A stretch of 64,000 nucleotides of DNA from an uncultured bacterium. GTDB taxonomy: Bacteria > Planctomycetota > UBA8742 > UBA2392. Each line of letters starts with the position of its first letter. The stretch's first letter is position 1. The stretch is taken from positions 372,001 to 436,000 of the forward strand of contig CALLQI010000004.1 in assembly GCA_938014885.1 (NCBI GenBank), read 5' to 3'. The position numbers and the translations under genes are program-made. The notes below the pieces were generated by a model, which was not told the DNA's origin, searched no databases, and saw nothing but the letters and a program-made list of their open reading frames with translations. Shown in pieces: positions 51,065 through 60,000 of the stretch.

Positions 51065-52738
51065 TCAGGCCTTGCCGATGCGGGCACTGCGCAGGCGCAA
51101 GCCGATCAGCAGGGCCATGGCGGCACCCAGCAGCAGCATCATGGCCGGCACGGGGCCGCTGTCGGTGCTGCAGCCGCCTTCACCCTGGGCCTCGGTCGGG
51201 GCCTTCTTGTTGCCGCCGCCCGGTGAGGACACGTTGTTGACGGTGATCTGCACCAGCGCTGAATCCACGCCGCCGCGGCCGTCATCGACCAGAACCTCGA
51301 ACGTGTAATTCTGGCTGAAGCTGACCTGAGGGGCGGTGAAGGTCGGCGAAATTGAGGCCGCGTTGTTGATCGTCACGACGCTGCTGCCGCCCACCTGCCG
51401 CCATACGTACGTCAGCGAATCCAGGTCCGCGTCGCTGCTGGCCGCGGCCGACAGCGTCACCAGGGCACCCTCGTTCACGGTCTGGGCGATGCCTGCATGG
51501 GCGATGGGCGCGTTGTTGCCGGGTGTGGGGTCGTAGAAGATGCGGTACAGGACACTGTCCGTAAGCACGTACAGGTTGCCGTCGGGCCCGAACTTGATGT
51601 CGCGCACGGCACTGCTCAGGTTCGTCACGACGGGCATCATCGCCACGCCGTTGCGCTCAAGGCCGCCGGACAGGATTACCCGCACCACCATGCCGCCGGT
51701 CTGTGAAGGAAAGAACGGAAAGGCAATGCTGCCGCTGGTGCGCTCGCGCGCGACGTACACCACGCCATTGCGGTAGCCGTCGGTGGGGAAGCCGGTCGCG
51801 GTGCCGATGCCCGACGGGAAGAAACAGATGCCGCCGGCGTCAAACGTGGGCGGGAACTCAAAGCCCGGGTTCGTGTACGCCGCGTTGGACTGCGTGCCGC
51901 TGGTGCCGTTGGCATCCCAGCCATAGTTGGCGCCGGGAAGGATCACATTCAGTTCATCGGGTGTGCCGGTGCCCGGGACGTCGGGCAGGCCGCGATCCAC
52001 ACTGAACAGCTCGTTGGTCGTGGGGTTGTACGCCAGGCCGCGCGGGTTGCTCAGGCCCAGCGCGTACACCGGGTTGCCGGTAAGCGGGTTGTTCAGCGGG
52101 ATGTTGCCGTCGGTCTGGTAACGCAGGATCTTGCCGCGGCGGTCTGACACATTCTGCGCCAGCAGGCCCGCGATCGCGGCCTGGTCGCCGCCGTCGCCGC
52201 TGCCCATGACCAGCGTGCCGTCGGGTGCGGTCACGATGCGGCCGCCGAAGTTCTGGCCATTGGTGCTGTGCGTGAACGCCGGCACGATCGAGCCGCTGCT
52301 GAGCGTGCCCACGCCAGCAACTTCCTCAATCTCGCGCACCACATACTGGAAGGGGCCCGTGCCGCCCGGACGGACGGTGTACACCACATAAATGAAACGA
52401 TTGTTCGGGTCCACGGTGCTGGCCGGGAAGTTGGGGTGGAACGTGATGCCATGGACGGCCGCATCGTTGCCCGCGGGCAGCTCGGCCTCGGTGAGTGTAA
52501 TCAGCGTCTGCGGCGCGCCCGGGGTCGTGGTGGGGTTTTCGATAAACTTGATGGTGCGGGTGCCGGCCTCGGAATAGAAAAGCCGCCCGTCGGGTGAAAA
52601 GGCCAGCGCGCGGCCGCCGCTGACGGGGTCAACCAGCGCCACCCAGTCAAAGCCGCCGGCCGGTGCCGGGGTCTGCGCAGCCAAGGTTGAGGCAAGCAAG
52701 CCGGAAGCCAGCACAAGCAACGCAACAGATTTCATCAT
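51065..52738 (-). CDS. PQQ-type glucose/sorbosone dehydrogenase-like protein with Ig/PKD domain and C-terminal sorting tail
   Basis: 557 residues with a signal peptide ending LLASTLAAQ. Residues about 30-390 form a GSDH-type six-bladed propeller (GRALAFSPDGRLFYSEAG, THSTNGQNFGGRIVTAPDG, GSGDGGDQAAIAGLLAQNVS, LSNPRGLAYNP, PGANYGWDANG), as in soluble aldose sugar dehydrogenases. A PKD/cadherin-like domain follows (NEGALVTLSAAASSDADLDS). The end is GGCSTDSGPVPAMMLLLGAA..GLRLRSARIGKA: a Cys motif, a membrane helix, then basic residues, resembling MYXO-CTERM/GlyGly-CTERM tails. The start could be either of two adjacent ATGs (52738 or 52735) or GTG 52747. Confidence 0.85.
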   Translation of the reverse strand: MMKSVALLVLASGLLASTLAAQTPAPAGGFDWVALVDPVSGGRALAFSPDGRLFYSEAGTRTIKFIENPTTTPGAPQTLITLTEAELPAGNDAAVHGITFHPNFPASTVDPNNRFIYVVYTVRPGGTGPFQYVVREIEEVAGVGTLSSGSIVPAFTHSTNGQNFGGRIVTAPDGTLVMGSGDGGDQAAIAGLLAQNVSDRRGKILRYQTDGNIPLNNPLTGNPVYALGLSNPRGLAYNPTTNELFSVDRGLPDVPGTGTPDELNVILPGANYGWDANGTSGTQSNAAYTNPGFEFPPTFDAGGICFFPSGIGTATGFPTDGYRNGVVYVARERTSGSIAFPFFPSQTGGMVVRVILSGGLERNGVAMMPVVTNLSSAVRDIKFGPDGNLYVLTDSVLYRIFYDPTPGNNAPIAHAGIAQTVNEGALVTLSAAASSDADLDSLTYVWRQVGGSSVVTINNAASISPTFTAPQVSFSQNYTFEVLVDDGRGGVDSALVQITVNNVSSPGGGNKKAPTEAQGEGGCSTDSGPVPAMMLLLGAAMALLIGLRLRSARIGKA

Positions 52739-52817
52739 GGAAGCCACAATCCGGGGCCAAAGCAGGGAGTCCCATGTTGAACCAAGCGCCGCAAACTAGC
52801 AAGCGCCCGGCGCGGTC

Positions 52818-53291
52818 ATGAGCTACCATGCAGCGATGAATGGACCTGACCCTCGCGCTGCCGCTGCTTCCTGGACTGTCTTTCTGGGCATCCATGGCAT
52901 GACCGTGGTTTTCTTTGCCCTGGCCGCTGTGATGGGCCCTGTGGGAAGCTTTGGTGACACGGCACTTGAGGGCACCCTCAAGCTGGTGGCCATGGTGCTG
53001 CCCGCGCTTTCGCTGATGCCGATGCTGCTGATCCACAAGCAGATGGCCGCGCGCATGAAGGTCGCGCCCGATGCGGCCGGACGCATGGCGATTTTCCGCG
53101 CGCGTATGATCGTGCTTTCGGCGATGGCCGAGGGCCCGTGCCTGTTTGCTTCGGTGATCATGCTGCTGACCGGGGCGGGCTGGTTCGTGATCCCGGCTGC
53201 CTTGGTGCAGCTTGCAGTCGCCGGGGCTGTCGCTCCGACGGCCTCAAGGCTTGCGGAAGTTGAGAGCCCGAACCATCGTGGCGAACCCTGA
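52818..53291 (+). CDS. Multi-span membrane protein, 157 aa
   Basis: Four hydrophobic segments (VFLGIHGMTVVFFALAAVMG, LKLVAMVLPALSLMPMLLI, MIVLSAMAEGPCLFASVIML and WFVIPAALVQLAVAGAVA). I do not recognise the family. Start at 52818 or, equally possible, at 52836 (MNGPDPRAAAAS); neither has a clear ribosome site. The next gene begins 13 bp after the stop, so they probably form a pair. Confidence 0.7.
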   Translation: MSYHAAMNGPDPRAAAASWTVFLGIHGMTVVFFALAAVMGPVGSFGDTALEGTLKLVAMVLPALSLMPMLLIHKQMAARMKVAPDAAGRMAIFRARMIVLSAMAEGPCLFASVIMLLTGAGWFVIPAALVQLAVAGAVAPTASRLAEVESPNHRGEP

Positions 53292-53304
53292 CCCGGAGGC
53301 AGCC

Positions 53305-53631
53305 ATGGCGCGCATCGTGATCGGACTCTACCGGCCTTTCGTGCAGACCAGCCGCGCGCTGATGCTGGACGCGATTCGCTCGCACCACGCCACGCTGCGG
53401 GTTGAGCAACTGGTCACGGAACGCGCGCCAATCTTGATGGAAGCTGAAGACGGCACTTTCCTGGAAGTGTTCGAGCTCGCTGACGGTGCCGGTGCCAACA
53501 TCGCCGAGCACAAGGCGGTCAAGAAGATCCGCAAGCGGCTGGAAGAACTGTGCGAGATCGCCCCGCTGATCAGCCTGCAGGAAGCCGAAGCAGCCTGGCC
53601 CAGCTTCAAGCCCGTCGACGGCGTGCTGTAG
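53305..53631 (+). CDS. Small alpha/beta protein, 108 aa
   Basis: MARIVIGLYRPFVQTSRALM, from ATG 53305 with CGGAGG 6 nt upstream, which fixes the start. A ferredoxin-like (ABM/DUF-type) arrangement is suggested by strand IVIGLYRP, helix MLDAIRSHHATLRVEQ and strands ILMEAEDGTFLEVFELADG, then a helix AVKKIRKRLEELCEIA. I cannot name the family. Probably co-transcribed with the membrane protein before it. Confidence 0.8.
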   Translation: MARIVIGLYRPFVQTSRALMLDAIRSHHATLRVEQLVTERAPILMEAEDGTFLEVFELADGAGANIAEHKAVKKIRKRLEELCEIAPLISLQEAEAAWPSFKPVDGVL

Positions 53632-53651
53632 CCGCCCGTGCTGCCCACCGG

Positions 53652-53679
53652 TTGACATGGTACGCGCGCCCCGTACACT
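53652..53679 (+). promoter_or_regulatory. Sigma-70-type promoter TTGACA-N16-TACACT
   Basis: TTGACA at 53652-53657 and TACACT at 53674-53679 with a 16-nt spacer, 24 bp before the ATG of the small basic protein. A consensus -35 with a fair -10 suggests strong constitutive expression. Confidence 0.7.
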
Positions 53680-53703
53680 CCCCGGCCCGAATCGGAGGTT
53701 GCC

Positions 53704-53862
53704 ATGTCACGCCATCGTTCACTCAAGACCAGCGGTCTCGGCGCCAAGAAGCGCAGCGTTCTCAAGCGCCAGGAGCGCCTTGACCAGCTCAAAATCGAAC
53801 GTCGCTGGAAAGACGGCGAAAACGTCACCGGCCTGCCCAAGACCCGCGTGGTCAACAAGTAG
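53704..53862 (+). CDS. Small basic protein of PVC-type bacteria, 52 aa
   Basis: MSRHRSLKTSGLGAKKRSVL then RQERLDQLKIERRWKDGENV, ending GLPKTRVVNK. The pattern S-x-x-x-SLK, RSVLKRxERL, RWK.G and GLPK.R is that of short basic proteins found across Planctomycetota, Verrucomicrobiota and Chlamydiota; I believe this is TIGR04137. The function is unknown, with a ribosome-linked role suspected from composition. GGAGG 5-6 nt upstream, its own promoter and a terminator make it a monocistronic, probably highly expressed gene. Confidence 0.85.
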   Translation: MSRHRSLKTSGLGAKKRSVLKRQERLDQLKIERRWKDGENVTGLPKTRVVNK

Positions 53863-53893
53863 CCCGCGACCAGCAGCACAGCCTTTCCGCAAT

Positions 53894-53925
53894 GGCGGAC
53901 TCCGGGTGAGTCCGCCGTTTCTGTT
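53894..53925 (+). terminator. Rho-independent terminator
   Basis: Perfect 9-bp stem GGCGGACTC / GAGTCCGCC (53894-53902 and 53908-53916), loop CGGGT, followed by GTTTCTGTT. It ends the small basic protein transcript. Confidence 0.85.
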
Positions 53926-53952
53926 GCCCGCACGCGCCGCTATCATCGCGGC

Positions 53953-54957
53953 ATGAGCTTCCTGGCACTTGATCCCGGCGACATCATCCGCCCCGTGGTG
54001 ATCGGAGTCGTCACGTTCGGTGTACTGCTCGGCGGTCACCTGTGGCTGCGACGCCGCTACCTGCAGTCACAGGCCGCCGGCGGCGGCAACACCCAGCTTG
54101 TGAACCAGCACGATGCCGTCCGTGAGCAGCAGGCCGAGACCCTGGCCAGCCTGCGCGAGCGCATGGCCGAAGTGCAGGCCCAGCGCGACCGCGCCCAGGC
54201 CGAGCGCGAACGCCTGATGAAGGGCCTGAACGAAATCGGCGGCGGGCAGGGCCCCGGCGGCATCACCGTTGCACTGGCCAACGCCAAAGACCTTGCCGAC
54301 AAAGCCCGCGAACTGGGCGACCACGAAAGGGCCGTCGCCGAGCACGACAAAGAACTCGCCGGCCTGGCCGGCGAACTCAGCGCCGCCGAACAGTTGCTCA
54401 ATGAAGTGGACGCCCAGCGCGATGCACTGAAGCAGCAGGTCAGCGACCAGTCCAAAGAGTTGTACCGGCTGCGCGCCGAAATCGAGTCCACGCACCGCAA
54501 GTCATTCGAGCAACGCGCCCGCACCCTGATGCTGACCCGCAGCAACGTGCGCAAAACCGAAGTCGTCGCCAATCGCCTCGAGGACCAGCTCAAGCACTGG
54601 GTTCGCAACACCGGGGCCGTCAACGTGAACTGGTCCGAGCACGGCCACGCGTCGGTGGTGCAGGAAGCGTTTGCGCGGCTGGATCGCGAGTTCGTGGACC
54701 GCTACTTCAGCCACGCCACGAACCCCGAGTATTCGCGCGGCCAGCGCAGGGCGATCCGCGTCAGCAAAGGCAAAGACCCCGACGGGACTGAATACGGCGA
54801 ATTGCTGATCGCGCTGGACGATGATGCCGGACGCACGCTGGGCCTGCGCTTTGAAACCAAGGGCGACGCGCCGGACGTGATCTGCGTGGGCTTCGTGTTG
54901 GCAATGTACCTCCGCGCGCTGACCCGCGACCTGCGCGACTACGCGATCATCGTCTGA
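53953..54957 (+). CDS. Membrane-anchored coiled-coil protein, 334 aa
   Basis: One N-terminal membrane segment (IIRPVVIGVVTFGVLLGGHL), about 150 residues of coiled coil (LASLRERMAEVQAQRDRAQA, LAGELSAAEQLLNEVDAQRD) and a C-terminal globular domain of about 130 residues (VVANRLEDQLKHWVRNTGAV; GELLIALDDDAGRTLGLRF). The acidic/basic coil is reminiscent of RmuC- or EnvC-like scaffolds but no catalytic motif is present. I do not recognise the C-terminal domain. Convergent with recJ. Confidence 0.75.
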   Translation: MSFLALDPGDIIRPVVIGVVTFGVLLGGHLWLRRRYLQSQAAGGGNTQLVNQHDAVREQQAETLASLRERMAEVQAQRDRAQAERERLMKGLNEIGGGQGPGGITVALANAKDLADKARELGDHERAVAEHDKELAGLAGELSAAEQLLNEVDAQRDALKQQVSDQSKELYRLRAEIESTHRKSFEQRARTLMLTRSNVRKTEVVANRLEDQLKHWVRNTGAVNVNWSEHGHASVVQEAFARLDREFVDRYFSHATNPEYSRGQRRAIRVSKGKDPDGTEYGELLIALDDDAGRTLGLRFETKGDAPDVICVGFVLAMYLRALTRDLRDYAIIV

Positions 54958-54980
54958 GCGTTCATCGCCTGGCCGTTTCT

Positions 54981-56795
54981 TCAGCGGCGGATGTCTTTGA
55001 GCTCAATCTCAAGTTCCGGGTAGCCGCGGAAGGTGCTGATGCGCGGCGTGTAGGCGATGCGCACCTTCGAGCCCTTGGCGAACTGCTCAACCCGGTCGCC
55101 CATTCCAAAGCCGATGGCCTTGATCGCGATGCCGGGTTTCACAGCGGCGCGGCGGCCGCTGTCGCCGCTGAACAGGTCCGGCGCGGCGATGGCCGGCTCG
55201 GCCTCACGCCCCAGCTGCTTCAGCATCAGGCTCAGGTGCCCCGTGCCGCGGCCGACCACGCGGGGCGGCGCCGCGATTTCCACTTCGTCGGCCATGAACA
55301 CGGGCTCAGGGTTGCCCTGTCCGAAGGGCTCAAGACTCTGCAACAGGCGCGCGGTGGCCAGATCAAGTTCGGACAACGGCACGCGCGCGTCGATCTCGAG
55401 CGTCGGCGTCGCGTAGTCGGCCTGCATCACGTGTTTGCCGGCGATGTCATTCACCGCGCGGCGCAGGTGCTGCAGCTTCTCGCGCGTGATTTCAAGCCCC
55501 GCCGCCTGCTCATGCCCGCCAAAGCGCTGCATCAGCCCGGCGCACTCCGACAATGCGTTGTACAGGTGAAAGCCCGGGATGCTGCGGCCGCTGCCGCGCC
55601 CGGTTTCACCATTCATGGCCACCAGCACGGCGGGCTTGTTGAAGCGGCGCGAGATGCGCGCTGCCACGATGCCGACCACGCCGGGGTGAAAGTTGTCGTG
55701 GGCGACGACGAGAATGCGGTCTTCGCTGTATGTGGCGTCAGCCTCGACGATTTCTTCGGCCAGAGCGGTAAGTTTGCGATCGACAGTCTGGCGCTCGCGG
55801 TTGAGCTGGTCGGCCTCAGCGGCGAGCTTCACGGCCTCGCCGTACGAGCTTGCGGTAAGCAGCTCAAGCGCCAGCGACTCGCGGCCCAGCCTGCCGCCCG
55901 CGTTCAGGCGCGGCGCCAGCTTGAATCCGACATCGGTGCCCGAGGGCACGCCTTCAACCCCGCTGGTCTCCAGCAGTGCGCGGATGCCGGGGTTTGGGCT
56001 TTCGGGCATCAGCCGCAGGCCGAAGCTGGTCAGCACGCGGTTGTCGCCGGTCAGCGGCACCACGTCGGCTACACTGGCCAGCGCGACCAAGCTTTGCGCG
56101 CCCGCCAGGAAGTCCTTGGCCGCCTGCGTAAGCCCGCCCTTGCTGGTGCGCTGCAGCAGCGCCCATGCCAGCTTGAAGGCCACACCCGCACCGCACAGGT
56201 CGCGAAAGCGCAGCTTTTCGCCGGCTACGTGTGGGTTCAGCAGGGCCACGGTGTCGGGCAATGTCTCGCCCACCGTATGGTGGTCCGTCACGATGGTGTC
56301 GACGCCGAGCTCGCGGGCCAGCGCGATTTCGGCGTTGGCGGTGGTCCCGTTGTCGCAGGTGATCAGCAGCGTGACGCCGCGCTGGGCGGCATCGCGAATC
56401 ACGCGCGCGTTCAGGCCGTAGCCGTCTTCGGCACGGCTGGGGATGCTGGCCTCAACTTCATGGCCCAGCAGCTTGAACAGGTTGACCAGCAATGCCGCGC
56501 TGGCGCTGCCGTCCACGTCGTAGTCACCTTGCACGAGAATCTTTTCGCCGCGCTCGAGAGCTTTCAGGATGCGCGCGACGGCCAGTTCCATCTGCGCGAA
56601 CGCAAACGGGTCTTCCAGGTGGGCGCTGCTCGGGTTCAGGAACTGGCGGGCCACATCCACATCGCCGGCGCCACGGTTGATCAGCACCCGCGCCACAGGC
56701 TCCGGGATACGCAGTGAGGCCGCCAACTCACGCACGGCGCTTGAGCGCTGGGTGGCGACGCACCATGCGGGATCAATCAGAACATCCGACGGCAT
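54981..56795 (-). CDS. recJ: Single-stranded-DNA exonuclease RecJ
   Basis: 5'-to-3' ssDNA exonuclease of recombination and mismatch repair. 604 residues. DHH motifs: QGDYDVDGSASAALLVN, LLITCDNGTTANAEIALA, TIVTDHHTVGETLPD, CGAGVAFKLAWALL and, in the DHHA1 half, GVVGIVAARISRRFNKPAVL and SGRSIPGFHLYNALSEC...FGGHEQAAGL. ATG 56795 has GGAG 6 nt upstream; the frame continues open to 57263 but that part is unlike RecJ. The protein ends with an OB-like domain (RIAYTPRISTFRGYPELEIE). Confidence 0.95.
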   Translation of the reverse strand: MPSDVLIDPAWCVATQRSSAVRELAASLRIPEPVARVLINRGAGDVDVARQFLNPSSAHLEDPFAFAQMELAVARILKALERGEKILVQGDYDVDGSASAALLVNLFKLLGHEVEASIPSRAEDGYGLNARVIRDAAQRGVTLLITCDNGTTANAEIALARELGVDTIVTDHHTVGETLPDTVALLNPHVAGEKLRFRDLCGAGVAFKLAWALLQRTSKGGLTQAAKDFLAGAQSLVALASVADVVPLTGDNRVLTSFGLRLMPESPNPGIRALLETSGVEGVPSGTDVGFKLAPRLNAGGRLGRESLALELLTASSYGEAVKLAAEADQLNRERQTVDRKLTALAEEIVEADATYSEDRILVVAHDNFHPGVVGIVAARISRRFNKPAVLVAMNGETGRGSGRSIPGFHLYNALSECAGLMQRFGGHEQAAGLEITREKLQHLRRAVNDIAGKHVMQADYATPTLEIDARVPLSELDLATARLLQSLEPFGQGNPEPVFMADEVEIAAPPRVVGRGTGHLSLMLKQLGREAEPAIAAPDLFSGDSGRRAAVKPGIAIKAIGFGMGDRVEQFAKGSKVRIAYTPRISTFRGYPELEIELKDIRR

Positions 56796-57075
56796 GAATT
56801 CTCCGGGGACATTCGTATCGGGCCTGCGCGGCATGGGAAGTGTGGGCATAACTATTGGAGAATTGGCGGTTTGTGTGTTTGCAGCAGGATCAGACACGGT
56901 GTTCGAAGTGGGTCGATTTCGGGGCCGGGGCAGCGCACATCGAAGACTGCAAGTATCTTGATTATCGGTCGTTGCAGCGAAGTGTGCACTTGGTGCGTTA
57001 TGCATGCAACTGGTGATTTTCTCGTACCCTTTGCTTCCTCCATATGCGATACTTCTTGCCCTTGGTGGAACTGAC

Positions 57076-60000
57076 TTGAACGCACGCTTCTGGCTGATTT
57101 TGCTGCTGCTTGCTGCCGGCCCATTGGTCGCGCAGACGTTCACGTCCACGCCCAACGTGGCAATCCCGGACAATGACCCCAACGGCGTCACCAATACGAT
57201 AACGGTGCCCGCGACAAGTGACCGTGTGCGCTCGCTTCGCGTCGGGGTACGCATCAACCACACCTACGACGCGGACCTGTACCTGTTCCTGCTGCCGCCG
57301 GGAGTCACCTGGAACCCGCCGTACACTACCATCAACAACGGCCCGGTGATTGAGCCGCCGCCCGGCGTCGTCACGCTATCCACCAAGAATGGCGGGGGTG
57401 GCGACAACTACGGCAGCGGCAGCGGCGGCGGCACGGTGTACACCAACTTCCGTTCATCGCGCGACCCGGTGCTGGCGGCGACCACCAGCATCCGCAGTGG
57501 CGCGGCACCTTTCACCAGCCAGACTCGCTGGATTCCTGAGCTTGAGTACGCGTTCGACAACCTGTACGGCACCAACCCCAGCGGCGACTGGACGCTGATT
57601 GTCGTGGACGGCTGGGCCATAGATACCGGCACACTCGTGAGCTGGCAGGTTGAGTACACGCCAGTCACCAGCCCGGCGCTGATCGCGCGCCTTTCACCGG
57701 CCAACCAGCCCGGCAGCACCGTAGTCACCGGTGCGGCCGACCAGGTGCTTGGCCACTTTGAGTTCGAAGGCGTGGGCGCGGGCACCCTGACCTCCGTGAT
57801 CGTGCGCAGCGAGAACGGTGTGGCCCTGAACACCAGCTTTTCGCGCATTGCCCTGCACGAAGACCTGAACAACAACGGCGTGCTGGACCCGGGCGAAACC
57901 CAGACCATGACCGGCACGCTCACGCCCGGCGCCTCCACCATCACGCTAAGCTTCGGCGCGCCACAGGCGATGCCGGCCGGCGTCACGCGGCGCTTCCTGC
58001 TGGTGGGCGACGTGCTGGGCACACCGGCCGCCAGCGGCATTTCGATGCAGATTCTGCAGGCCAGTGACTTCGTGGCCACGGCCGCGCGCAGCGGTCTGTT
58101 CCCGATCCGCGCGGGGTTTCATCGCATCGCCGGGCCGCGCACGTACACCAGCGCACCGCTGGGTGGCAGCTTTATGCGAGACGCGCAAGCCTTCGGGGTG
58201 CGCAGCACGATCGTGATTCCGGCGACGGACGACCTGATCGGTGGCGTGCGCGTGGGCATTCGTCTCGATCACAACCGCATGCAGGACGTGGATTGCTACC
58301 TGCTGCCGCCGGGTGTGGACTGGAACGGGCCGTACACATCGGGCGCACCGCCGGCCGGCGTGATCGACATGAGTACCGACAACGGCGGTAACGGCGACAA
58401 CTTCGGCACGGGTGCCGCCAATGGCCCCTACGTGTTCACGTTCTTCAGCACCAACCTGGACCCGACCTGGCCCACCAACAACCTGATCACCGGCGGCGCA
58501 GCGCCATTTACGCTGGCCGCAGGCTATCGCCCTGAGGGTCAGGCGGCGTGGAACGCGCTGTACGGCACCAACCCCGCGGGTTCGTGGACGCTCGTTGTCG
58601 CCGACGATGCGGGCGGCGGCGGCAACGCTGGCGGCACACTGCTGGCCTGGACAGTCGAGTATCTGGCCCATCCCAAGGCTGAACTGACCGGCGTGCAGGA
58701 CTTCGGCAGCAGCGTGGTCGGCGCTACTTCAGCCGTCAGCCCGCGCACCTTCACCATCAGCAATGAAGGCGACTACCCGCTCAGCGTCACCGGCATCAAC
58801 TTCAGCGGTGCCGCACCGGCCGACTTTGCGCTGACACCCGCGCCCGCGTTCCCCTTCAACGTCCCGGCTGGCGGCAGCGTGAACTTCAACGCCAGCTTCA
58901 CCCCCACCGCGCAAGGCGTACGCAGCGCAAGCCTGGATGTCGTGTGCAACGACGACGGGCTTGTCGGCAGCGCCGTGCCGATCAACGTGTGGGGCTTTGG
59001 CAACATGCCGCCCTCGGTTACCCTCAATGCAGGCTTCGCCAACGCACCGGGCACACCCTTCAAGCGCGGCTCGAATGACAACGTGGCCGGGCAATACGAG
59101 TTCGCCACCGGCAGCACGGGCGCCACGATCAATACGGTCACCTTCACCGAAGCCGCCGGGCGCGTGCTGCTGAATAATCTCAGCGCGCTGCGCCTGATGC
59201 ACGACGCCGACAACTCCGGCACACTCACACCCGGCGACGTGCTGCTGGCCACGGCGACGCTGGCACCGGCCTCAACTACGGCAAGCTTCACGGTCAACCG
59301 TGTGTTGGCGCCGAACACGTTCGAAAACTGGATCCTGGTGGCCGACGTGCTCGCATCCCCGGCCAACAACGCCATCGCGTTCCGGGTCGCTTCTGGCGCG
59401 GATGTCACGGCATCGCTGGCTGTGATGGCGACGTTCCCACAGGATACCGGCCCGCACCCGCTGGATTCCGCCCGCGTGTTCACCAGCACCCCGACGGGCG
59501 GCATTGGCATCCCCAACGCCAGCACCGCGGGCATCACCAACAGCATCGTGATCCCGCCGACCACCGAAACCGTGGCCGCACTGCGCATCGGCCTGCGCAT
59601 CGACCACCCGGCCGACCAGGACCTCGATATCTACCTGATACCGCCGGGCGTGACCTGGGCCGGCCCCTACACCGGGGCTGGGCCTGCCGGGGTGATTGAA
59701 CTGACCAGCGACAACGGCGGCACCGGCGACGACTACGGCAGCGGCACCGACGATATCGTGTACGCCAACCTGACCCGCGCTACCGACCCCGTGTTCCAGC
59801 CCGGCGCCAACATCGCGGGCCAGGGCGCGGGCGCGGCGCCCTTCACGTCGCAGTACTATTACGTCGAAGATGCGGCCGACATGCTGCTGCGCTACGGCGC
59901 TTCGCCGGCCGGCACCTGGACGCTGGCCGTGGTGGACGACGCGGGCGACGCTTTCAGCACGGGCCGTCTGATCTCTTGGCAGGTCGAATATCTGCCGCCG

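Noticed and set aside
56796..57263. A 156-codon N-terminal extension of RecJ
   Set aside because: It is unlike RecJ, runs across the start of the giant secreted gene, and the ATG at 56795 has a strong ribosome site.
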